A stretch of 64,000 nt of DNA from Siderastrea radians (Eukaryota; Cnidaria; Anthozoa; Scleractinia; Rhizangiidae), in assembly GCA_964017195.1 (NCBI GenBank), contig OZ024895.1:30222375-30286374 (forward strand), written 5' to 3'. The translations under genes and the position numbers were made by a program. Below the pieces are notes generated by a model. That model was not told the DNA's origin, ran no database searches, and worked only from the letters and a program-made list of their open reading frames with translations. This document shows positions 39,295-47,517 of this stretch, piece after piece (the first letter of the stretch is position 1; every line of letters starts with the position of its first letter).

Positions 39295-42225
39295 AGGAAG
39301 TAATTGAAGTTCTAGTTTGAGCATAGGAAGCCCAAGCATAATATTTGAATATTATTAAAAATGGCGTTTTAAAATATAAGACTTTGTATTGGATTTCGAA
39401 GCGAACATTTTGAGCAATACATAACAACGAACTAACTGAATTAAAAGTTCATGAAATATTACATGGTGTTGTTTGCTATCCTTACAAAGCATTTTGAGCA
39501 ATTTTAGGTCCATTTACTTAACTGTGTTAGTACGTGTATAATACATTGACAAGGAAGGAGTCATTTGGCCCGATTTAGCCACTATCACCGCTCGACACGT
39601 TTCGGAATTCGCTCGAATTTACCCACAAATATAGTTCAGGCTCCCATTCTGACTTAGCGACTTGACAAAAGGAAGGCATACAAGTGATTTTCTCAAAACC
39701 AATTGCACATACCTCGTGTCGCAAAGAATTATCCACTGCACGAAATCAAAACAGCGTCTCAAAATAGGCCGCCATGGATCCGTGAGGATCCCGATGGTCC
39801 CATTTGACCGCGGTCGGCACTGGACACCAGTCAAGTTTTGCCCTTATGGGGAGGGTCACGCTCGTTTCGGTCGTGTTACAATTGTAGTAACTATGACCCG
39901 GTGCAGACACAAATTGTCGCTCCAACGTAGTCTGGTTCGCACGAGAAAGGTGGAATTGCTGCGTGGGATTTTGTGGCCTTATGAACCTACTTTTAATGGC
40001 CAGGTGAGTACATTTTTTAGGAAAAAAAATTACCTTTGATTGCAGAATTAATTATATGTGTAGGGGCTTCAAAGAACCACCGGGCGGTCTATAAATGTTT
40101 GCAACTTTATTTTACGTTAACGAAACTAAGTTTAATAAAACCACGATGCACATCTAATTTTTTTGTTACAAAACATATGTTACACGTATATTATATAATA
40201 AAAACGGTATATAATATATAAATATATACTATATATATTTAATTTCAGTGCGCCTAAGACGCAATATTTCACATTTGAGTCAAAATTAATAACCACAGAC
40301 CAGTTAAGGTATCAAGTCGTGATTGAATGAGAAGGCAAATTTATGTTTGAAATAAACACGTCGTGGAGCGAGAAGCTCCACCATGCTTCGATACGCTTCA
40401 TTGACGCTTTTTACCATGTAAGAACATGACATACGTATCCTTGGCTTTTAAGTTCGAGGGAAAAAGACGTTCAGCTGCTTTTACCATCTGTACAGTTTGT
40501 TGGCTCAGCTCTCAGAGAAATCGAAAAATTGACCTACTTAACGGATACTTGTCGTTCGTTTTTTAACCGAGACCAGAAAACTAATCGGGGAAAGGGCTGG
40601 TGAAAAAGATACAAAATTGAAAGCAGCTGATATTAAAACACTGACAAAGTTTAAATTTTATCTAAACAGTCCAAACATGGCATTCACTGTCATCTTCTCC
40701 CCTAACGTTACTTTTGAAATATTATTTGTGCAGGTTAACGGATGATGAAGAAGAGGTTTTTAAAGTGGAGCTATCAAGCCAACTGGGAACTGGTCATTTG
40801 TGAATTCGTATAAATTCCGTAGGTGGTAAATGAGCATTTTATACTGTATATTCACTTTCAAGTAAGAATTCCACAATAATTTTACGTAAATTGTTTTGGT
40901 TGCTATCTTTCTGCTACTTTTGGCGTTGCTGCTGATAACACTCTATCAGTTTTATGCGCCAGCTGACTCATTATGTGAGTGAACCAGCCTTTATAAGTGG
41001 TTTCTTGCCCATCAAAATTAGCAGTTTCCTGAAAGAATAATGCCCCCTCTTGCAATTGGTATTGAATTTGGATTCGAACGACTAGAATGCTATCCACTAT
41101 TTAAGACTGGGATAGCACTAAATAAATCATTTCCATTTCTTAATTCATCTCCATTTCATGATGTATATTTTCTTGCTTTTGAACTGTATATATTGTAGAA
41201 TAACAATTTCAAAATAAAACATTTTCACGTGCGTGACGATAATAATTTTCAAATGAATGGGCTAAATTCGGTTCCAAAAAATATAGATATTGTACGATTC
41301 AAGGTGCATTAACGGAAAAATAAATAAACCAATTCAAATTTCCGGCGGACGTTCAGTCTCAGGATTATTTTTGCACGCAGTACGTACTAAAGATGCCTGT
41401 AAACGTTTTGTATATGAATGCAAATATGTTCAACTTACCACGCACGAATTGAAGCATAGAAGGAAGAAGAAACATGGTTTTTCTTTTTTCTTGACTCTTC
41501 ATCTTCTAACGGCCAAGACCGTTTTAATTTGGACGACATATTGCCCCCAAGGTCACGGAGTCCCACGCAGCAATTCCACCTTTCTCGCGCGAACCAGACT
41601 ACGTTGGAGCGACAATTTGTGTCCGCACCGGGTCATAGTTACTACAATTGTAACACGACCAAAACGAGCGTGGCCCTCCCCATAAGGGCATAATTTGACT
41701 GGTGTCCAGTGCCGACCGCGGTCAAATGGGACCATCGGGATCCTCACGTATCCATGGCGGCCTGTTTTGAGATGCTGTTTTGATTTTGTGCAGTGGATAA
41801 TTCTTTTGCGACACGAGGTATGTGCAATTGGTTTTGAGAAAATCACTTGTATGTCTTCCTTTTGTCAAGTCGCTAAGTCAGAATGGGAGCCTGAACTTTA
41901 TTTGTGGGTAAATTCGAGCGAATTCCGAAACGTGTCGAGCGGTGATAGTGGCTAAATCGGGCCAAATGACTCCTTCCTTGTCAATGTATTATACACGTAC
42001 TAACACAGTTAAGTAAATGGACCTCAAATTGCTCAAAATGCGTTGTAAGGATTGCAAACAGCACCATGTAATGTTTCATGAACTTTATTCAGTTAGTTCG
42101 TTGTTATGTATTGCTCAAAATGTTCGCTTCGAATTCCCATACAAAGTCTTATATTTTAAAACGCCATTTTTAATGATATTCAAATATTATGCTTGGGCTT
42201 CCTATGATGCAAGTAGTTTTTGATC
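39295..42225. mobile_element. Large foldback with about 680-bp inverted arms
   Basis: The left arm (about 39295-39985) and right arm (about 41560-42225) are inverted copies starting at CATAGGAAGCCCAAGCATAA. A 1.57 kb centre (39990-41555) has no recognised transposase. The outer flanks differ, which marks the ends, but I cannot see a convincing target duplication. Non-autonomous long-TIR element is the best guess. Confidence 0.75.
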
Positions 42226-42247
42226 GAACCTTAACTAGCAGTTTAAG

Positions 42248-42312
42248 GTAAAGAAGCCATCAAGGAATACTTCAATGCTGGCTTTCAGTATGCTGAAATA
42301 CTGGGTTTCTTA
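42248..42312 (+). pseudogene. First visible exon, 5' piece (split by an element)
   Basis: After a possible acceptor (GTTTAAG) the sequence reads KEAIKEYFNAGFQYAEILGF, matching the N-terminus of the family, and is cut at TTA|TAGCGG where the 857-bp element begins. Confidence 0.65.
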
Positions 42313-43169
42313 TAGCGGAGCCAGCGCGCTAGCGCGTCAGCGGAGCTCCATTGCTAACGAAATTTGGTAACCGATGAAGCCAAAAAATTTTGGTAATGAC
42401 GTAATAGTCACATGACCGTCCGTCCGTACGTCCGTACATCCGTACGTCCGTCCGTCCGCACCAGAGGGCTACCAATACACTTCATACACTGGATATAACC
42501 CTATGCTGAACCCCGTGTGTTTTTGGCGCGAAATCGCATGTTGACCCGCGTTGTAGCAAAACAAGCAAAGACAACAAAAGTCAAAAACAAATTTGTTAAT
42601 GGAAAAAAAAAAGTTCAAAAGAACACTCAGTTGTCTTTTTGGTAGAAGGGGAAAAGTTCAATTTAGGCGAAAGAAATTAGGCGATAAAGTTCAAGCAAAA
42701 AGTTCAAATTTGCCTCGTCGGTTCTGTTCAAACTCGGTCGGCACACCGCTTGAGTTCGCAGCTTTTTGCCGCGGTTTCGACGCCAAATATAGCAGAGCTA
42801 GTGCTTTTTGGTTTTTTCTGTCCACAACCATGGTTTTTACGGCGTTTCGAGCACCTTTTCCCAGGAAAAACACCAGCATTTTCATGCTGATAGGCAGCTT
42901 GTCACGAAGAAAGAAATAAGTATTAAAATTAACTCCAAAAATAGTGCTAAACGCCCATGGCCTAGTGGACTAGTCAACGGCATTTTACGCCGACGAGCCG
43001 GGTTCGACACTCATCGGGAACGAAAATTGTTTTCTTTGTTTTTTTTTTTTAATTTAACGACATGAATGAGAGTATTTTCGCAAATTAATAACTGCCAGCA
43101 AAAACAAAACAAAAAAACAGACAAAACAAAAAGGGGGGCTCCGCTTTTAGGCTTGGCTAAATCTATATA
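42313..43169 (+). mobile_element. Interspersed element, copy B, inserted in a coding exon
   Basis: Inverse-oriented relative of 7074-7820, longer by about 110 bp (extra GTCC/GTAC repeats at 42417-42460 among other differences). TTA flanks both ends (42310-42312 and 43170-43172). It splits the exon between EILGFL and NGVSLS of the integrase-derived gene. Confidence 0.8.
42953..43018 (+). other. tRNA-like segment in element copy B
   Basis: ATGGCCTAGTGGACTAG (A box-like) and GGGTTCGACACTC (B box-like) are spaced as in a tRNA, but arm pairing is poor. Confidence 0.5.
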
Positions 43170-43172
43170 TTA

Positions 43173-43196
43173 CATCATTAATGGCGTGTCACTGAG
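43173..43196 (+). pseudogene. First visible exon, 3' piece
   Basis: Encodes NGVSL and ends AG|GTTAGT. Joined across the element, the two pieces need a one-base change to stay in frame (CATCATTAATGG). The splice to 43327 forms Ser (AG+C), giving GVSLSMRQLKRLLKAFGL. Confidence 0.6.
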
Positions 43197-43326
43197 GTTA
43201 GTGTTATACTCGTAGTTTGATCATCAGTGAGATCATAGTAAGATGACAGGTTTTGTTTTGTAATTTAATATCATATGCTTATGATTTATACTCATAAACA
43301 TTTTGATATAAATCCCCGACCTACAG

Positions 43327-43423
43327 CATGAGACAACTAAAGCGTTTACTCAAGGCTTTTGGACTATCACGAAGAAAACCAGCAAGTGATCATGAAATTT
43401 CGAATGTTGTGGATGCTATTGAG
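43327..43423 (+). CDS. Exon 2 of integrase-derived gene
   Basis: Acceptor CCTACAG, donor GAG|GTGAGC. Reads MRQLKRLLKAFGLSRRKP then ASDHEISNVVDAIE, a helix-turn-helix-like basic segment. Confidence 0.75.
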
Positions 43424-43552
43424 GTGAGCATCCACATATAAAAGATAATAATAAAAAGATATATGTCTAAAATGATTGCATATCAGTAAGCTTATAATAT
43501 ATTAGCATAAGTATAAATAAAGCTGGCCTAACATATAGATATTGATCCTTAG

Positions 43553-43638
43553 ACAGAACTTTCTGGGAGTGGAAGCTGTGTTGGCTATCGCCAAATACAT
43601 CAACGCCTCCGAGATGACCACGGCCTTGTAGTGGACAG
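43553..43638 (+). CDS. Exon 3
   Basis: Acceptor TCCTTAG, donor AG|GTATTA, phase 0 to 2. Reads TELSGSGSCVGYRQIHQRL then RDDHGLVVD. Confidence 0.75.
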
Positions 43639-43843
43639 GTATTATTCCGTATGAATTAAATGATAATTATATATTCTCGATGTACCCTGTCAAATACGAA
43701 TATGCGAGGGGGGCTTAGTATTATTTAAAGCGACATAGTTGAGTTCGTTTCCACTGCTTTTAAGACATATATCACTTGGGCAGAGTGATTAACAGAAAAT
43801 CCGAATCGTGACTCATTACACTTTTCTTATTTTTTTTATAAAG

Positions 43844-43937
43844 GAATACGGTTCGTTTAGTCATGGGTCACCTCGATTCAGATGGACTGTCAAGGAGAAC
43901 CAGAAAGAGATTTATTTGGCGCACATATCGCTGCAAG
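43844..43937 (+). CDS. Exon 4
   Basis: Acceptor TTATAAAG, donor AAG|GTTGTG (weak). Reads RNTVRLVMGHLDSDGLSRR then TRKRFIWRTYRCK. Confidence 0.75.
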
Positions 43938-44241
43938 GTTGTGCTGTTGAGACATTATTGTTACTGTATACACAATTATCATGCGATAAATCATATAGTG
44001 TATGTTATAATAACCTTTGCTTACGACCATGCAACTTACCACTATGTGACCTCCACAAAACACTTTCGTATTTGATTTATGTTAGTTCTTTATTATGTGA
44101 CTATCGATCGTGTCCTTGCTAGACTGATCATGCCTACATGATGCTATTGCCATGAAGATCGTGATAATATTGAAATAACAAAAAGTGATAATATACTCAA
44201 TAAAATGATGTACCCTAAAAGTAAATTCCCTATCATTGTAG

Positions 44242-44321
44242 GGTCCACACTTCTTGTGGCACATCGATGGATATGACAAATTAAAGCCATTCGGTTTTGC
44301 GATTAATGGAGCTATTGACGG
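44242..44321 (+). CDS. Exon 5, first catalytic Asp
   Basis: Acceptor CATTGTAG, donor GG|GTATGT. Reads GPHFLWHIDGYDKLKPFG then FAINGAIDG; the WHIDGYD aspartate begins the DDE core. Confidence 0.82.
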
Positions 44322-44654
44322 GTATGTAAACTAGGTACATTTTTGATGTAGTTGCTTCCTTGAGAGCTCTAGCCCTTCAACATATTAGTCAAGTTGTCAC
44401 TTTTCCGCAAATACGCCCTTGAGATATAGATGCGTTGATTTTGTAACTTTCTCGTATGAAATGTCGGTACTAATTAAAACAGACACCGTATTACCTTATG
44501 CATGGTTGCTATAATAGCGTTGCTTTGTAACACAAATACGCTCACCACCGGAAACAAATAAAACTGCACAACAATTTTCAGTATCTTAACTTCTACTTGA
44601 TTGTCAATCGAGAGTAAAGAGGCTTTGCTTTTTTTTATATATTTTCTCATACAG

Positions 44655-44752
44655 ATACTCTAGAAAGATAATGTTGCTTGAAGTGGCGCACGCTAACAAT
44701 GACCCATGTGTTGTTGGTAACTACTTTGTTGAATGTGTAGAGCAAATTGGAG
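44655..44752 (+). CDS. Exon 6
   Basis: Acceptor CTCATACAG, donor GGAG|GTTAGC. Reads YSRKIMLLEVAHANNDP then CVVGNYFVECVEQIGG. Confidence 0.8.
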
Positions 44753-44835
44753 GTTAGCAACCATCAGTAAAGTCAATTTTTTGGCATAACTTTAATTCAA
44801 AAGGTAACAAGTTGTCTTCTTTTGTTCTTGTCAAG

Positions 44836-44975
44836 GGGCCCCTAATGCAGTGAGAGGTGATTGTGGAACTGAAAATGTGTAGGTTGCTGGAATTCAAAGG
44901 TTTTTACGCAGAGATTCTCAAGACGACTTTGCCGGTTTTAAGAGTTTTATGTATGGTACTTCAGTGGCAAACCAG
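44836..44975 (+). pseudogene. Exon 7, second catalytic Asp then in-frame TAG
   Basis: Acceptor TTGTCAAG, donor CAG|GTCAGT. Reads APNAVRGDCGTENV, then TAG at 44880-44882, then VAGIQRFLRRDSQDDF and GFKSFMYGTSVANQ. Family members have Tyr at the stop position (TAC/TAT to TAG is one change). Confidence 0.8.
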
Positions 44976-45415
44976 GTCAGTACATTTTACTGCTTTTGTT
45001 GGAAATACTTTTTGCAATACTTCAAGACTGTAGAACTTGCACTCTTGCAGAGTTTGATATCCATATAAAACAGTGCTAGGTCGTGGTTTTACTTAACATC
45101 GATAAATGCCTTATCGAAAATATTGATCTTCGGTTAACCACAACAATATCCAGTTATTATTTTCTATTGCAATTGCTCTACTTGAAACTATGTAAGGCTC
45201 TTCTCTAATACCCCCCCCCCCCCTCTCTTGGAAGTCAAATTTTAGCCTCCTCTATTTTTAATAGAGCACGGCTCACCTTAGTATATAGCATAACTCATAC
45301 CGCAGCACGGCACAGCAAAGCATTACCGGTAACGACCATCATCATATCATGATCGATCATTGGTTTGTTTTAATTTTTTAATTTCTAAATTATGATTATT
45401 ATTTTTTGCATGAAG

Positions 45416-45481
45416 AGGATTGAAGCGTGGTGGTCGTACCTTAGAAGGTCAAGCGCTACATGGTGGATAAATATGTTTAAG
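45416..45481 (+). CDS. Exon 8, catalytic Glu
   Basis: Acceptor GCATGAAG, donor AAG|GTAGGA. Reads RIEAWWSYLRRSSATWW then INMFK; the Glu in RIEAWW is the likely third catalytic residue. Confidence 0.8.
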
Positions 45482-45604
45482 GTAGGATATCTTCTCCAAT
45501 GTAGCTATTGGAGAGGTCAAATAACCACCAAAATTACGATGTGCTTTGCATTTTCGATGTGTTTCACTGTAGCATCAACTGATCTTGAACTTCTTTCTTT
45601 CTAG

Positions 45605-45651
45605 GAACTTAGAGATCAACGATTATTCGACGACTCAAATGTACTGCATGT
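45605..45651 (+). CDS. Exon 9
   Basis: Acceptor CTTTCTAG, donor GT|GTATGT. Reads ELRDQRLFDDSNVLH. Confidence 0.72.
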
Positions 45652-45989
45652 GTATGTTTATATACAAACGCATTCTTTGTATCCGACTTTCTTTGAATGT
45701 ATAGACATACAGTCATTTACCTTGTTCGATGACTTTACATATAATACGCGCGGGTTCTTGCGAGTTGTGATGCAATGAGAACTATGCGCAGAAATTTCCG
45801 CGCGTATTATACCTTAAACTCTGAGTAAAAGTTTATAATTCCACTGTGGTTTTCCCTCTGTATCACTCTGTTTAAGACCGGTCATGCCAGAACACTACAC
45901 TACACATTAATAATACATTATATTTATATGCTTCTTCTACCAGGTAGTGGGAACAGGAAAGTGTCAATGCATTTTCTTTTTCTTTTTAG

Positions 45990-46141
45990 AGAATGTTTGC
46001 GATTCTGTTTTACGCAACGTATTCAGGCTGAACTCTATCGGGTTGCGCGCCACTGGAACACTCACAAAATTCGCCCATACTCCCACCAAGAAACGCCTCA
46101 TGGAAAGCCAGATGTATTGTTCTTCTTACCACAGCTAAAAG
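45990..46141 (+). CDS. Exon 10
   Basis: Acceptor CTTTTTAG, donor AAAG|GTAGAT. Reads ECLRFCFTQRIQAELYRVA, then HWNTHKIRPYSHQETPHG and KPDVLFFLPQLK, a conserved segment after the DDE core. Confidence 0.8.
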
Positions 46142-46508
46142 GTAGATACACATGATTTAAGTTTCCCAAATATTGACTTGCAGTTGTAGAATACAGGATT
46201 ACGATTTCTGGTATCAGATGAAATAATTTGTGACGAGGATTTCGTAAAGAAAAACGCAATGTTCCAACGGCCGTATCGCAACCGTTCGCGATCGGTTGGC
46301 TACTTCGCCTATGAAACTCTTGCAAATGCCCACAATTTTTCTTTCAGACTATTAGAAATTTGATTTTAAGTGCGCTTAGTATAGTACGTTGCTGTACGCT
46401 ATGCCTATGACTATTGCTTTCAAATAGGTGAAGCCATTTAGCACACATTCGAGTGTTATATTTTAAAACAACGATGATCATCTATTGCCATTTCACTTTT
46501 ACTTGTAG

Positions 46509-46726
46509 ATACCCGAGACTACAAGACTGTCGTGGACCAGGAAGACCTTGAGGTCGCAGGACAGTTGTGCTGCAAAGATCGCACAGTATGGGGCTGTACA
46601 GATGAATTTGCCGAATTCTTTATCATGCTGATGGAAGAGAATGGTATTCCTATCGAACTCAACACCCCTGAAGAAGCGAGGGAGCTTTACTTAGTGCTAC
46701 TGACTCTGGCAGAGAATGAACTGTGA
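46509..46726 (+). CDS. Exon 11, C-terminus
   Basis: Acceptor TTACTTGTAG. Reads TRDYKTVVDQEDLEVAGQL and on to the acidic end LTLAENEL, TGA at 46724-46726. Confidence 0.8.
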
Positions 46727-47517
46727 ACTATAAATGCTTGCCCCCCATAAGCTTATGTTTCTCTTTTTGAGGTATACATTGGCGGAGCTAAGCGAGGGGC
46801 AATATTTAGAATCCTTTTGCATAATGATTTGAACAGTCACTTCTTAAGACGTTAAAAGTGAAAGGTAGAAATGCTTTTCTTTCGATTAGCAACATGTTAA
46901 CAACTAGTCAATCAATGCCTGTGCTTCCTAAAGCAAGTTAATCAAAAGTCACACAGCTTTCACAAGTTTCCAAACCTCAACAACTATTATTTCAAAATTC
47001 AGTTTTGCAAAAACAGAATCGATTAAAAAACGATTTTACATATTCAGCGTTTCCACCTTGTCTTACGCAGTAATATTACAAACTTCCAAATCTCAACAAC
47101 TGCCTCATAAAAAGCCAAGAGTAGTACAGATTAAATAACTTTCAGTTACATGTAATATCAACCCGGTCTCTAGTCCTAAAGAACTATTTTGTTAACGTTT
47201 AGAAACTACTAGAAAACTATTTTGTTGTCATTGAGTCCCTTACAACGGTGCACTCAATCTCTTGCTAAATGATATAGTAAAAAATCCTTTAGGGATAAAA
47301 TGAAATGAACTTAAAATACTTGATCAATTCCAACAACCATGGCTGACTCAACAACGTAACAAAACGCATTGTCCATTGTTCACTGCTTAGGATACATTAA
47401 AGCAGAAGTTCATTGTAAAAGATTTCTAACACAACAGTGTCAATAACGTACAATGTCATTAACATACGTTTTTCGTGTGCCATTTCACTCTTGACACCTA
47501 GACTTTTTGTTCACCAC
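46727..47517. other. Intergenic between two convergent genes
   Basis: AT-rich with no gene or repeat recognised. The 3' ends of the plus-strand integrase-derived gene and the minus-strand HECT gene face each other here. Confidence 0.45.

Larger units (their letters stand above)
42248..46726 (+). pseudogene. DDE-integrase-derived gene, 11 exons, disabled
   Basis: Eleven exon pieces with matching phases and GT-AG sites join into one protein: helix-turn-helix-like N-terminus, integrase-type DDE core, and an acidic C-terminus ending LTLAENEL. The family (integrase core domain proteins of cnidarians and fish) is known to me as transposon-derived single genes; host function is unknown. The three catalytic acids appear present (HIDGYD, RGDCGTEN, QRIEAWW). 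Three lesions: a repeat element inside the first visible exon, an apparent one-base shift after it, and TAG at 44880-44882 just past the second catalytic Asp. The true 5' end may lie in the foldback to the left. Many other coding signals are well kept, so inactivation is probably recent. Confidence 0.8.

Noticed and set aside
38722..39339. Several long Ser-, Asn/Ser- or Glu/Leu-rich ORFs on both strands
   Set aside because: They are translations of the GAGTTC hexamer satellite; the array is open in all frames.
41290..41685. 131-aa ORF in the foldback
   Set aside because: Overlaps the inverted arm, lacks any motif, and is not conserved as a frame in the other arm.
42953..43018. Functional tRNA gene
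   Set aside because: Acceptor, D and anticodon arms do not pair well, and it is embedded in a repeated element.
43328..43330. ATG at 43328 as the start of the integrase-derived gene
   Set aside because: An acceptor lies directly before it and an upstream exon in the right phase encodes the family N-terminus, so this Met is internal.
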